Source: Mycobacterium sp. D16R12 (GTDB taxonomy: Bacteria > Actinomycetota > Actinomycetes > Mycobacteriales > Mycobacteriaceae). Taken from it: a stretch of 64,000 nucleotides of DNA. The notes beneath the pieces were generated by a model, which saw nothing but the letters and a program-made list of their open reading frames with translations, was not told the origin of the DNA and searched no databases. This document shows, in pieces, positions 16,361 to 26,468 of this stretch. How positions within the stretch are numbered: position 1 is the first letter of the stretch; each line of letters opens with the position of its first letter. The stretch covers positions 1 through 64,000 of the forward strand of contig NZ_MAFC01000008.1 of assembly GCF_002013465.1 (NCBI RefSeq). The letters run 5' to 3'. The translations under genes were made by a program, and so were the position numbers.

Positions 16361-17277
16361 CCGGTCCGCAGCGGCGTGCCGGTGAACTTGTCGGGATTGC
16401 TGACATCCCAGACAGCCAGCACCTTGCCGTCCCGCACCGTGTAGCCACTGACACGGGGCAGCACCGGCCGGTAGGCGGAGTCGGTGGCCTCGTCTGCTGG
16501 AGTCTCGGTCAGATACATGCCGAACTGCCCATTCACCAGCGCCGGATTGATGGCCTGGATCATCTGCGGGCCGTAACGGTCCAGCAGCCCGAGCAGGAAA
16601 CGGGCCACCTTGTCGGGGCCATGGATGACCCGGACCGCGGTCGGCGCCTTGCCGTTGGAATCCCCCGTCATCGTCACGTCCGGATGCAGCAGTCGGACAA
16701 CGGCTTCCACGCTGCCCGACATCAGGGCCTCGAGCAGCCTGCCCACCACCTCGTTGTGCTCGGCATCGGACACCGGTTCCGGGGCCGCCGTCACAGCCCG
16801 GCGCGCACGCGTGGCGAGTTGACGCGCGGCCGCGTCGCTGATGCCGAGAACCTCGGCAATCTGCTTGAACGGCACCGAGAATCCGTCATGCAAGACAAAC
16901 GCAACGCGCTGATCGGGCGCCAGGCGGTCCAACACCACCATGGCCGCAAAGCGCGCGTCCTCGCTGGCCACCAGCACGGCCAGTGGGTCATTGCCGTCCA
17001 GGCCGGTGACCACCGGTTCCGGAAGCCACTCCCCCACATAGGTTTCCCTGCGATAGACGGCAGATCGCAACCGGTCCAACCCCAGCCGGGAGACCACGGT
17101 GGTCAGCCACGCCGGTAAATCGTCGATCTCGACGGTCGCGGAGTGCAGGCGCAACCAGGCATCCTGGACGATGTCCTCGGCGTCGGCAACACTGCCGGTG
17201 AGCCGATAAGCCACCGCCTGCAGTCGCGGGCGCAGCGCCTCGAATTCGTCGGTGCGATCACGAACCGGAACTGCCAC
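16357..17277 (-). CDS. sigJ: ECF41 sigma factor SigJ
   Basis: A 306-residue extracytoplasmic-function sigma factor. Sigma-2 (about 8-75, with DAEDIVQDAWLRL) and sigma-4 (about 105-165) are followed by a C-terminal SnoaL-like domain (about 175-306). The ECF41 hallmarks are both present: WLPEP at 84-88 in the linker and NPDK at 294-297 at the C-terminus. In this family the SnoaL domain replaces an anti-sigma factor. GTG start at 17275-17277; a TANNNT box 6 nt upstream predicts a leaderless mRNA. The target promoter lies at 15714-15740. Symbol by homology to M. tuberculosis Rv3328c. Confidence 0.9.
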   Translation of the reverse strand: MAVPVRDRTDEFEALRPRLQAVAYRLTGSVADAEDIVQDAWLRLHSATVEIDDLPAWLTTVVSRLGLDRLRSAVYRRETYVGEWLPEPVVTGLDGNDPLAVLVASEDARFAAMVVLDRLAPDQRVAFVLHDGFSVPFKQIAEVLGISDAAARQLATRARRAVTAAPEPVSDAEHNEVVGRLLEALMSGSVEAVVRLLHPDVTMTGDSNGKAPTAVRVIHGPDKVARFLLGLLDRYGPQMIQAINPALVNGQFGMYLTETPADEATDSAYRPVLPRVSGYTVRDGKVLAVWDVSNPDKFTGTPLRTG

Positions 17278-17283
17278 CGCTTC

Positions 17284-17289
17284 AGCCTA
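17284..17289 (-). promoter_or_regulatory. -10 box of sigJ, leaderless spacing
   Basis: Minus strand TAGGCT, 6-nt spacer, GTG start. It lies only 9 bp from the -10 box of the divergent gene, so each promoter's -35 region falls on the other gene's start. Confidence 0.5.
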
Positions 17290-17298
17290 GGCCTGCCA

Positions 17299-17304
17299 TA
17301 GGGT
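17299..17304 (+). promoter_or_regulatory. -10 box of the SMP-30-like gene, leaderless spacing
   Basis: TAGGGT, 6-nt spacer, ATG at 17311. It overlaps back to back with the sigJ promoter. Confidence 0.5.
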
Positions 17305-17310
17305 GAGCCC

Positions 17311-18321
17311 ATGGCCAAGCCGTCGATCGATCCCGTCCGCTGGCAGCCGCCCGGAGTGCGGGCGCTATCCCTGAATCCACAGCCCCTGCCCTCGCTGACG
17401 GTGGTACCGCTCCCCGGTCACGGTCCCGAGGATGTCGTGGCCGACGCCGCGGGAAACATCTGGGCGGGGGTGGTGGATGGAAAGATTCTTCGCATCTCGC
17501 CCGACGGTACCGAGATCACGCATATCGCCACCACCGAGCACCCACCCTTGGGCCTACATGTCGCACGCGATGGACGTGTGTTGATCTGCAGCCGCGACAA
17601 GCTGCTGGCGCTCGATCCGGCCTCCGGAGATATCGAGCCACTGGTCACCAAGGTCGATGGACCGCCGCTGATCTTCTGCTCGAATGTCACCGAAGCATCC
17701 GATGGGACAATCTATTTCAGCGAATCGACGGCACGTTTCCCGTTCGAGCAGTTCATGGCGGCCATCCTGGAGGGTCGCCCCACCGGGCGGGTATTCCGCC
17801 GCGATCCGGATGGCACCGTGACGACCATCGCCACCGGGCTGGCCTTCACCAATGGGGTCACGCTCACCGCCGACGAGTCCGCCTTGATCGTCGCCGAGAC
17901 CGTCGGCCGCCGGGTAAGCAGATACTCACTGACTGGTGCGGACGCCGGCACCCTGACGCCCATCCTCGAAGAGATCCCGGGCATGCCCGACAACATCAGC
18001 ACCGGCGCGGACGGTCGCATCTGGGTCACCCTGGCCAGCCCGCGCAACGCACTGGCCGAATGGCTGCTCCCCCGCGCTCCCGCAATTCGGAGAGTCCTGT
18101 GGCAGCTGCCCGACGCACTGCTTCCGAGCACGGACACCGATCCGTGGGTCATCGCGGTGAACCCGGACACGGGCGATGTGGTGGCCAACATCAGCGGCAA
18201 GTCACGGGATCTGCGCACCATCACCGGTGTCGTCGAATCAGGCGGCCGGCTCTGGTTGGGCTGCATCGGATCGTCTGCCGTCGGTCACCTCAGACTGGCC
18301 GATATCGCACCGGCCACGTAG
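17311..18321 (+). CDS. SMP-30/gluconolactonase/strictosidine synthase-like beta-propeller protein
   Basis: A 336-residue protein with repeated beta-propeller blades, seen as recurring D-G-x-I/V and G-N-I-W-A type strands ([47 protein letters not shown]). This pattern is typical of the SMP-30/LRE and strictosidine synthase-like families, which are calcium-dependent lactonases or hydrolases. No signal peptide is evident. Probable leaderless start at ATG 17311. It is divergent from sigJ with overlapping promoters, so it may belong to the same stress response; substrate unknown. Confidence 0.8.
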   Translation: MAKPSIDPVRWQPPGVRALSLNPQPLPSLTVVPLPGHGPEDVVADAAGNIWAGVVDGKILRISPDGTEITHIATTEHPPLGLHVARDGRVLICSRDKLLALDPASGDIEPLVTKVDGPPLIFCSNVTEASDGTIYFSESTARFPFEQFMAAILEGRPTGRVFRRDPDGTVTTIATGLAFTNGVTLTADESALIVAETVGRRVSRYSLTGADAGTLTPILEEIPGMPDNISTGADGRIWVTLASPRNALAEWLLPRAPAIRRVLWQLPDALLPSTDTDPWVIAVNPDTGDVVANISGKSRDLRTITGVVESGGRLWLGCIGSSAVGHLRLADIAPAT

Positions 18322-18397
18322 TCAGCCGATAAGTCACATCCGACACAGGCGTAACATCCCCCAGTTCAGCGTGGCGTTCACTTACTGTGGCAAGGCG

Positions 18398-19684
18398 ATG
18401 ACCACCTGGATTCCTGCGCCCGATCGCCGCCCGTCGCTGCGGACCGCCGCGACGCGCCTCGCCGCGGCCACCGCCGCCGGGCTGATCGTGGCCACCTTCC
18501 CCCTGAGCACGCCGCTTGCCGCCGCCGAACCCGGATTCACCCCGCCGGATACCAGCGGGTGCCCCTACAAGATCGTCACGCCTCCGGCGGTCGACACCTC
18601 CGAGGTACCCAAGGCCGGTGGAGATCCGCCCGCACCGCTCCCGGTGCCCGCCAAGCCCATCGGCGGCGAGATGCTCGGGAGCTGCGATGTGGTCACCCCC
18701 AACGGAGCCGGCCCCGTCCCCAACGATGTTTCTGCGGAATCCTGGCTTATCGCCGACCTGAACACCGGAAATGTGGTGGCCGCCAAGGACCCCCACGCCC
18801 GGCACCGACCCGCCAGTGTCATCAAGGTTCTGATCGCGATGGATTCCATCAATAACCTGAACCTCAATCAGGCGGTCGTGGGAACCCAGGACGACGCGAA
18901 CAGCGAGGGCACCAGGGTGGGCGTCGACGTCGGCGGCACCTACACCGTCCGGCAACTGCTCACCGGCCTGCTCATGAACTCGGGCAACGACGCCGCACAT
19001 GCGCTGGCCGTCCAGCTCGGCGGGATGAACGAGACCGTCACCAAGCTCAACGACATGGCGCAGAAACTCGGCGCACGAGATACCCGGGTAGCCACCCCTT
19101 CAGGTCTTGACGGTCCCGGTATGAGCACCTCGGCCTACGATCTCGGGCTGTTCTACAAGTACGCGTTCGCCGATCCCACCTTCGCTGATCTGGTGTCGGC
19201 GCCGAAGGCGACGTTCCCGGGCCACCCCGCCAAACCCGGTGAACACGACGACCATCCGCCCTACGAGATGACCAACGACAACAAGCTGCTCTACAACTAC
19301 CCCGGTGCGCTCGGCGGAAAGACCGGATACACCGACGACGCGCAACAGACCTTCGTCGGCGCCGCCGAACGCGACGGCCGCCGGTTGGTCGTCACCATGC
19401 TGCGCGGTACGCGTCTTCCGATAGCGCCCTGGGAGCAGGCAGCCCATCTGCTCGACTACGGGTTCTCGACCCCACGCGACGCTTCGATCGGCAAGCTCGT
19501 CGACCCCGACCCATCGCTGCTGACCAAACCGCACGCCGACAACGCTGCCACTCCCCAGGCGGCCGGGCTCACCGCTGACGCGGTGAACAGCGTCCCCGTC
19601 CGGGTGGGCGTGACGATCATCGGCGCGATGATCGTCTTCGGACTCATCCTCGCGGCGAGATCACTCAACCGTCGCCAGGCCTAG
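18398..19684 (+). CDS. dacB1: D-alanyl-D-alanine carboxypeptidase (DD-peptidase) DacB1
   Basis: A 428-residue penicillin-binding protein of the S11 family that trims terminal D-Ala from peptidoglycan stem peptides. Motifs: SVIK (nucleophile Ser140, Lys143), SGN at 195-197 and KTG at 308-310. A signal peptide covers about 1-43 (cleavage near AAA-EP), a Pro-rich segment follows, and a C-terminal transmembrane helix (about 401-420) with basic tail anchors the protein outside the membrane. I start at ATG 18398, which begins a proper signal sequence; the open frame extends upstream into the preceding gene without homology. Confidence 0.92.
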   Translation: MTTWIPAPDRRPSLRTAATRLAAATAAGLIVATFPLSTPLAAAEPGFTPPDTSGCPYKIVTPPAVDTSEVPKAGGDPPAPLPVPAKPIGGEMLGSCDVVTPNGAGPVPNDVSAESWLIADLNTGNVVAAKDPHARHRPASVIKVLIAMDSINNLNLNQAVVGTQDDANSEGTRVGVDVGGTYTVRQLLTGLLMNSGNDAAHALAVQLGGMNETVTKLNDMAQKLGARDTRVATPSGLDGPGMSTSAYDLGLFYKYAFADPTFADLVSAPKATFPGHPAKPGEHDDHPPYEMTNDNKLLYNYPGALGGKTGYTDDAQQTFVGAAERDGRRLVVTMLRGTRLPIAPWEQAAHLLDYGFSTPRDASIGKLVDPDPSLLTKPHADNAATPQAAGLTADAVNSVPVRVGVTIIGAMIVFGLILAARSLNRRQA

Positions 19685-19694
19685 GTTGACGGCC

Positions 19695-20723
19695 TTAGTC
19701 GCCGCCGCGGCCTAGCCACGAAATACCCAGCGCACCAACAGCTCCGGCTCCGAAGGCGGCGAGAACCCCCAGCTTCGAGGGCCGCTCGACGGTCTCGACC
19801 CGCGTGGTGATGACCACGGGCTCGGGCGGCGGCACATACACAAATGACTGGTTCGCATCGGACGTGGCCGCCCACGCGGTGGCATACAAGAGCAGGCGGG
19901 CGGTGATGTAGGCGAACACCATGATGCCGAGCACCGGACCAAACGTGGAGCCCGCCGGGCCATGCATGATCACGCTGAGGTAGATCGAAGCGACCTGTTT
20001 GAACAGCTCGAAACCGATTGCCGCGACGAGCCCCGCCCGCGCCGCGCTCGAGAACGGCAGCCGCTCCCTCGGCAGTCTCGCGATCATCCAGGTGAACAAC
20101 GCCCACGACAGCACGGTCGCTATCGCGATCGTCACGACTTTGAGCAGGACCGCCGGTATGGAGATGTCATGCAGTCCCACCCAGCCGAGTATTCGCAGGA
20201 TGGTTTTCTCGTTACCGATGACGGTGACCGCGATGGTGAGAGCCAACGCCACGAACGTCGAGCCCAATGCCACCAGATCCGACAGCTTGCCCCGCACGAA
20301 TCCGTCGGAGTCGTTGGGCTGCTCCCACATGGCGCTGAGCGCCGCGCGCACATTGGCCATCCACCCCAGCCCGGCCCACGCCGCGGTCGCAAGACCGGCG
20401 ATACCCAGGCTGGTACGCGAGGCGATGGCCGTATCCATCAGATTGATTAGCTGATTGCCCACCTCGCCGGAGATCGCCCCGCTGATGCGGCCACGTAGCT
20501 CCGCAATCGTATCCGGCCGTCTGGACAACACGAAGCCCATGACCGCGAACCCGACCATCATGAGAGGGAACATCGCAAAAACCGTGAAATACGTGATTCC
20601 CGCGGCGTAGAAGTTGCCGTTTACCTTCTGGTAGCGCTCCTGCATGCGCATGATGTGGTCAAACCAGGGAAACCGTGCACGATAGCGGTCGAGAATCCCG
20701 GGCTTATCGTCTTCGGCCACCAT
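19695..20723 (-). CDS. yhjD: YhjD/YihY/BrkB family inner membrane protein
   Basis: A 342-residue polytopic membrane protein of the YihY/BrkB family. It has about six transmembrane segments between residues 40 and 290, with the family-typical N-terminal NGNFYAAGITYFTVFAMFPL and MHGPAGSTFGPVLGIMVFAY. A seventh hydrophobic stretch at the C-terminus (GVLAAFGAGAVGALGISW) follows a Pro/Val-rich linker. The family has been linked to lipid transport, but the function is not settled. It is read leftwards with trpS upstream, 19 bp apart, as in M. tuberculosis (Rv3335c-Rv3336c). Confidence 0.88.
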   Translation of the reverse strand: MVAEDDKPGILDRYRARFPWFDHIMRMQERYQKVNGNFYAAGITYFTVFAMFPLMMVGFAVMGFVLSRRPDTIAELRGRISGAISGEVGNQLINLMDTAIASRTSLGIAGLATAAWAGLGWMANVRAALSAMWEQPNDSDGFVRGKLSDLVALGSTFVALALTIAVTVIGNEKTILRILGWVGLHDISIPAVLLKVVTIAIATVLSWALFTWMIARLPRERLPFSSAARAGLVAAIGFELFKQVASIYLSVIMHGPAGSTFGPVLGIMVFAYITARLLLYATAWAATSDANQSFVYVPPPEPVVITTRVETVERPSKLGVLAAFGAGAVGALGISWLGRGGD

Positions 20724-20742
20724 TCACCGCCTCTGCTGTTCG

Positions 20743-21828
<1,086 letters not shown>

Positions 21829-22638
21829 TCAGCGGTACTCGACCGTCACCGGTGCGTGGTCGGACCAGCGCAGCGCGTAGGCGTCCGCGCGCTCGACCCG
21901 TGCCGAGTGCGCGCGTCTGCCCAGATCGGCAGTGGCGAGGTGATAGTCGATGCGCCAGCCCGCATCATTGTCGAAGGCCTTGCCCCGCCACGACCACCAG
22001 CTGTACGGGCCGTCGACATCGGGATGCAGCAACCGGAAACTGTCGACCCATCCGGCCTCCAGCAGCGCGGCAACCCAGGCCCGCTCCTGTGGCAGGAAGC
22101 CTGCCTTCTTCTGGTTTGCCTTCCACGCCTTGATGTCTCGCTCGGTGTGCCCGATGTTCCAATCACCGCAGATCACCGTGTCACGCCCGTCGGCGATCAG
22201 TTTGGCCATCCGGGTACCCACCGCCGCCATGAAGCGTTCCTTCTCCTCCTGGCGCTCAGTACCCGCTTCTCCGGTCGGCAGGTAGATGCTTGCCACCGTC
22301 AGATCGCCGATCTGGGCCTCCAGGTATCGGCCGGACGCGTCGAACTCACCGCCGTCGGCATCCAGTGTCGCCTTGGTGGAGGCGGCCGGGACTCGGCTGA
22401 GGATGCCCACACCGTTGCGTCCCTTCACGCTCGATGAGGCGTTCACCACGTGCCACCCCGCGGCGAGCGCCGGGGCCAGCGCCTCGTGGAGTTGCTCATC
22501 CTCCGCACGCACCTCCTGCAGACACACGATGTCGGCGGTCGTGCGCTCCAACCAGGGCAGCAGCCCCCGGTTCTCGGCGGACCGCTCCTTGACTGCGGCA
22601 CGAATGCCGTTGACGTTGATGGTGGTGACGGTGATCAT
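21829..22638 (-). CDS. xthA: Exodeoxyribonuclease III (AP endonuclease family)
   Basis: A 269-residue Mg-dependent exonuclease III/AP endonuclease for base excision repair. Motifs: VNGIRAAVK, IVCLQEVRAEDEQ (catalytic Glu), VICGDWNIGHTERD (D-x-N) and the C-terminal LRWSDHAPV (S-D-H). The frame is open about 39 codons further upstream, but I start at ATG 22636-22638, because the strand ITVTTINVNG is the conserved N-terminus and family length is about 260-270. Symbol by homology. Confidence 0.92.
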   Translation of the reverse strand: MITVTTINVNGIRAAVKERSAENRGLLPWLERTTADIVCLQEVRAEDEQLHEALAPALAAGWHVVNASSSVKGRNGVGILSRVPAASTKATLDADGGEFDASGRYLEAQIGDLTVASIYLPTGEAGTERQEEKERFMAAVGTRMAKLIADGRDTVICGDWNIGHTERDIKAWKANQKKAGFLPQERAWVAALLEAGWVDSFRLLHPDVDGPYSWWSWRGKAFDNDAGWRIDYHLATADLGRRAHSARVERADAYALRWSDHAPVTVEYR

Positions 22639-22784
22639 CGGTCGCCGACGATAGTCGAGTGGTGTGACAGCGATGAGCCGCCGGGGGCGAAGAACAGCCG
22701 ACAGTGATGGGCACCACGGGGCACGGTAAGTTGACGCAGCAGACAGTAATGTCAACGCAGACGTTGGCGCACTAGGAGGACCCC

Positions 22785-23663
22785 ATGCTGGAAGCCATGT
22801 TGTCGAAGTCGTCGAGCAAGCGGGCGCCCATCGAGATGGGTGAGGGCGAGCCGGTCCTGCTGCTGCATCCGTTCATGCTGTCGCAGTCGGTGTGGGAGAC
22901 CGTGGCCGAGCAGCTCGCCGATGCCGGATACGAAGTGTTCGCACCCACCTACCCCGGACACAACGGCGGCGGACCGTTGCCCTCGCTGCCTCCGTTGTCG
23001 CAGCGCTCGGTCGATACCTACTTGGACCAGGTCGAAGAGATCATGGACGAGAAGGGCTGGGAGACCGCCCATCTGGTGGGCAACTCGCTGGGCGGCTGGA
23101 TTGCGCTGGGTCTTGCGCTACGCGGTCGGGCTCGCAGTGTCACCGCCATCGCGCCTGCGGGCGGCTGGACCAAGTACTCGCCGCTGAAGGCAGAGATCGT
23201 GGTGAAGTTCGCGGCCGTGCTCCCGTGGCTGGCGTTCTCCCGGCTGTTGGGCCGCCGCGCGGCGGGCCTGCCGTTCGTCAAGTTCGCCACCGCCCGCGCC
23301 CTGTGCGGCGAGACAGAGGCGCTGAGCCTGCCGGACTTCCACAGCATTTTCGAGGACATCACGCACTGCCCGGCCTACTTGCCGTCGCTGTCGTCGATTC
23401 TGCCGGCGCCGGGCCTGCAGAACCTGAACACCATCTCGGTGCCTGCACAGCTGGTGCTGTGTGAGAAGGACGAGATCGTGCCCCCGGGTCGTTTCGGGAA
23501 GCTCATCAGCCAGGGGCTGCCTGCCGATGCACGGCGAATCACCCTGGCAGGCATGGGTCACGTGCCCATGCTCGAGGCACCCGGCCAGGTCACCGAGGTG
23601 ATCACCGACCTGATCGACCCTTTGGTCGCCGCCAAGCGCGCCGCGGCCTCCGACGTCGGCTAG
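22785..23663 (+). CDS. Alpha/beta hydrolase
   Basis: A 292-residue alpha/beta-fold hydrolase. Oxyanion region LLLHPFML, nucleophile Ser in VGNSLGGW (G-x-S-x-G), acid Asp in CEKDEIVPP and base His in MGHVPMLE are in the expected order; a cap domain lies between about 135 and 215. No signal peptide. A Shine-Dalgarno AGGAGG precedes the ATG at 22785. Substrate unknown. It is convergent with icd2, with a long hairpin in between. Confidence 0.85.
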   Translation: MLEAMLSKSSSKRAPIEMGEGEPVLLLHPFMLSQSVWETVAEQLADAGYEVFAPTYPGHNGGGPLPSLPPLSQRSVDTYLDQVEEIMDEKGWETAHLVGNSLGGWIALGLALRGRARSVTAIAPAGGWTKYSPLKAEIVVKFAAVLPWLAFSRLLGRRAAGLPFVKFATARALCGETEALSLPDFHSIFEDITHCPAYLPSLSSILPAPGLQNLNTISVPAQLVLCEKDEIVPPGRFGKLISQGLPADARRITLAGMGHVPMLEAPGQVTEVITDLIDPLVAAKRAAASDVG

Positions 23664-23669
23664 GCGTGT

Positions 23670-23731
23670 CGCCGAGTGTGAACCTGTGGCGGAGTTTCGG
23701 CTGATTCACCGCCCAGGTTTCACACTCGGCG
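23670..23731. terminator. Long interrupted palindrome between convergent genes
   Basis: The left arm 23670-23692 and right arm 23708-23731 are reverse complements over about 21 bp, with one bulged base on each side and a 15-nt loop. The arms read CGCCGAGTGTGAACCTG and CAGGTTTCACACTCGGCG. It fills the gap between two convergent genes, so a bidirectional terminator is likely, although there is no T-tract. Its length suggests it could also be a dispersed palindromic repeat. Confidence 0.65.
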
Positions 23732-23738
23732 CCTAGAG

Positions 23739-25976
23739 CTACACCTCGACGGATGCCAGGGCGGCGTTGAAGGTCTGGCTCGGACGCATTACCGCAGCGG
23801 TCTTCTCGGAATCCGGCTGGTAGTAACCACCGATATCGGCGGGGCTGCCCTGCACCGAGGCAAGTTCGGCCACGATCGCGTCCTCGTTCTCGATCAATTG
23901 CTTGGCCAGCGGCGCGAACAGCTCGGCCAGCTCCGGATCTTCGGTCTGCGCGGCGAGCTCGGATGCCCAGTACAGGGCCAGGTAGAACTGGCTGCCGCGG
24001 TTGTCGAGCTCGCCAGCCTTACGCGACGGGCTCTTGTCGTTCTCCAACAGTTTCCCGGTCGCGGCATCCAACGTGGTGGCCAGGATCTTGGCCCGCGGGT
24101 TTCCGGTCTTGATGCCGAGGTCTTCCAGGCTCACGGCCAGCGCCAGGAACTCACCGAGCGAATCCCACCGCAGGTGGTTCTCTTCGACCAGCTGGCTGAC
24201 GTGCTTGGGCGCCGAGCCACCGGCACCGGTCTCGTACAACCCGCCACCGGCCATCAACGGCACGATGGAGAGCATCTTGGCGCTGGTGCCCAGCTCCAGA
24301 ATCGGGAACAGGTCGGTCAGGTAATCGCGCAGGATGTTGCCGGTCGCCGAGATCGTGTCCAGCCCACGGATCACCCGCTCCATGGTGTACCGAATCGCCC
24401 ATACCTGCGGCATGATCTGGATCTCGAGGCCCTCGGTGTCGTAATCCTTGAGGTAGGTCTTGACCTTCTTGCGCAACTCGTTCTCGTGCGGGCGCTCGGT
24501 GTCGAGCCAGAACACCACGGTCATACCGGATTCCCGCGCACGGGTAACGGCCAGCTTGACCCAGTCCTTGATCGCGGCGTCCCTGACGACAGGCATGCGC
24601 CAGATGTCGCCGGCCTCCACGTTCTGGCTCAGCAGCACCTCGCCGGTGTCGATGTCGACGATGTCGGCAACACCGGCCTCGGTGATCTCGAACGTCTTGT
24701 CGTGGCTGCCGTACTCCTCGGCCTTCTGCGCCATGAGACCGACGTTGGGCACGGTGCCCATGGTGGTCGGGTCGAACTGGCCGTGGGTCTTTACGAAGTT
24801 GATCATCTCCTGGTAGATCCGTGAGAAGGTCGACTCGGGGTTGACGGCCTTGGTGTCCTTGAGCTTGCCGTCCGCGCCGTACATCTTTCCGCCGGCCCGG
24901 ATCATCGCCGGCATCGAGGCGTCCACGATCACGTCGCTGGGCGAGTGGAAGTTCGAGATGCCCTTGGCCGAATCCACCATGGCCAGCTCGGGCCGGTGCT
25001 CGTGGCAGGCGTGCAGGTCGCGGATGATCTCCTCGTGCTGCGATGCCGGCAGCGCCTCGATCTTGCTGTAGAGGTCGGACATGCCGTTGTTGACGTTCAC
25101 GCCCAGCTCGTCGAACAGCTCCTGGTGCTTGGCGAAGGCTTCTTTGTAGAAGATCTTCACCGCATGCCCGAAGACGATGGGGTGGCTGACCCGCATCATG
25201 GTGGCCTTGACGTGCAAAGAGAGCATCACGCCGGTTTTGTACGCATCCTCGATCTGCTCTTCGTAGAAGTCGCAGAGCGCCTTCTTGCTCATGAACATGC
25301 TGTCGATGATGTCGCCCTCGCTCAGCTTCACCTCGGACTTGAGCACGGTGGCCTCGCCGTTGGCGGTCGTCAGCACCATCTTCACCTTGCGGGCACGATC
25401 CAGCGTCAGCGACTTCTCACCGTGGTAGAAGTCGCCTTCCTTCATGGTTGCGACGTGGGTGCGCGACGCCTGCGACCACTTACCCATGCTGTGCGGGTGC
25501 TTGCGCGCGTACTCCTTCACCGCACGCGGCGCACGACGGTCCGAGTTACCTTCGCGCAGAACGGGGTTCACGGCGCTGCCGAGACACTTGGTGTACCGCG
25601 CCAAGATGTCCTTCTCTTCGTCGTTCTTCGGGTCTTCGGGGTAGTCGGGCAGCTTGTAGCCCTTGCCCTGCAGTTCCTTGATGGCGGCCAGGAGCTGCGG
25701 CACCGACGCGCTGATGTTGGGCAGCTTGATGATGTTCGTCTCCGGCAGCTGCGTCAGGCGGCCCAGCGCGGCCAGATTGTCCGGAACCTGCTGGTCTTCA
25801 GGAAGGTAGTTGGCGAACTCGGAGAGGATGCGCGCGGCAACGGAGATATCGCTGGTTTGGACGTCGATACCGGCGGGTCCGGCGAAGGCCCGGATGATCG
25901 GTAAGAAGGAGTACGTCGCAAGCAGCGGCGCCTCGTCTGTCAGCGTGTAGATGATGGTCGGCTGTTGCGCACTCAT
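23739..25976 (-). CDS. icd2: Monomeric NADP-dependent isocitrate dehydrogenase
   Basis: A 745-residue monomeric-type isocitrate dehydrogenase that oxidises isocitrate to 2-oxoglutarate with NADP. The size and the segments [20 protein letters not shown] and [17 protein letters not shown] are typical of the monomeric IDH family, unrelated in sequence to the dimeric enzymes. Two in-frame Met codons exist at the start; the second (25974-25976) gives [17 protein letters not shown], matching M. tuberculosis Icd2 length (745). It is convergent with the hydrolase gene and divergent from the met genes. Confidence 0.95.
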   Translation of the reverse strand: MSAQQPTIIYTLTDEAPLLATYSFLPIIRAFAGPAGIDVQTSDISVAARILSEFANYLPEDQQVPDNLAALGRLTQLPETNIIKLPNISASVPQLLAAIKELQGKGYKLPDYPEDPKNDEEKDILARYTKCLGSAVNPVLREGNSDRRAPRAVKEYARKHPHSMGKWSQASRTHVATMKEGDFYHGEKSLTLDRARKVKMVLTTANGEATVLKSEVKLSEGDIIDSMFMSKKALCDFYEEQIEDAYKTGVMLSLHVKATMMRVSHPIVFGHAVKIFYKEAFAKHQELFDELGVNVNNGMSDLYSKIEALPASQHEEIIRDLHACHEHRPELAMVDSAKGISNFHSPSDVIVDASMPAMIRAGGKMYGADGKLKDTKAVNPESTFSRIYQEMINFVKTHGQFDPTTMGTVPNVGLMAQKAEEYGSHDKTFEITEAGVADIVDIDTGEVLLSQNVEAGDIWRMPVVRDAAIKDWVKLAVTRARESGMTVVFWLDTERPHENELRKKVKTYLKDYDTEGLEIQIMPQVWAIRYTMERVIRGLDTISATGNILRDYLTDLFPILELGTSAKMLSIVPLMAGGGLYETGAGGSAPKHVSQLVEENHLRWDSLGEFLALAVSLEDLGIKTGNPRAKILATTLDAATGKLLENDKSPSRKAGELDNRGSQFYLALYWASELAAQTEDPELAELFAPLAKQLIENEDAIVAELASVQGSPADIGGYYQPDSEKTAAVMRPSQTFNAALASVEV

Positions 25977-26177
25977 GGTCACTCCCGGCGTCGTTGGTCG
26001 GTCAGAATCTGAGGTAGATCTGGCGACCGGTGGGTCGCCAGGCTCGTCCTATTCAGTATCACGTCGCCTTCGAGCCTAGGCGGGCGGACGGCGTGTGATC
26101 ACGCTCCCATCGCGACCCCCAGGACACCTTCGCGTGGCGCCTTGCATACCTGGTGGCAACCATTCGGTGAATTGAGA

Positions 26178-26183
26178 TAGGCT
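26178..26183 (+). promoter_or_regulatory. -10 box of the SAM-IV riboswitch / met operon
   Basis: TAGGCT fits TANNNT. The expected transcription start 7 nt downstream (about 26190) coincides with the 5' edge of riboswitch stem P1 at 26191. Confidence 0.55.
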
Positions 26184-26190
26184 TCGCACT

Positions 26191-26327
26191 GGTCATGAGC
26201 ACCAGCGTCAAGCCCCGGCTCGCTGGTCGGCAACCCTCCAACCGCGGTGGGGTGCCCCGGGTGATGACCAGGTTGAGTAGCCGACTGGGTTCTAGAAGGA
26301 CAGTCGGCCACACGGCAAGCGCGGGTC
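26191..26327 (+). ncRNA. SAM-IV riboswitch
   Basis: The leader of metY matches the SAM-IV class found upstream of actinobacterial sulfur-amino-acid genes. Stem P1 is GGTCAT (26191-26196) with ATGACC (26264-26269); P2 is ACCAGC (26201-26206) with GCTGGT (26222-26227); the downstream stem is GCCGACT (26280-26286) with AGTCGGC (26302-26308), followed by the conserved GGCAAGCGCGGG. The core contains AGCCCCGGCTC and GGTGCCCCGGG as expected. Ligand S-adenosylmethionine would lower metY-metX expression. A CGGGG/CCCCG hairpin at 26378-26393 may be part of the expression platform (inference). Confidence 0.9.
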
Positions 26328-26468
26328 CGATGGCGGGCCCCGAGAAGACAGGTTGGCCCGATGAAGTATTTGTCACCCGGGGGTGAATCCCCGCATTCCT
26401 GTTGTCGCTGTTGCCGCTGTCGCATGCCCTAAACCGCCAGCCCCGCACCGACCACCCAGGAGGTTTCC

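Noticed and set aside
22640-22669. TGTGACA at 22663-22669 (TGTCACA on the minus strand) upstream of xthA as a second ECF41 promoter
   Set aside because: CGTC follows after 12 nt instead of 16, so the spacing does not fit the ECF41 promoter.
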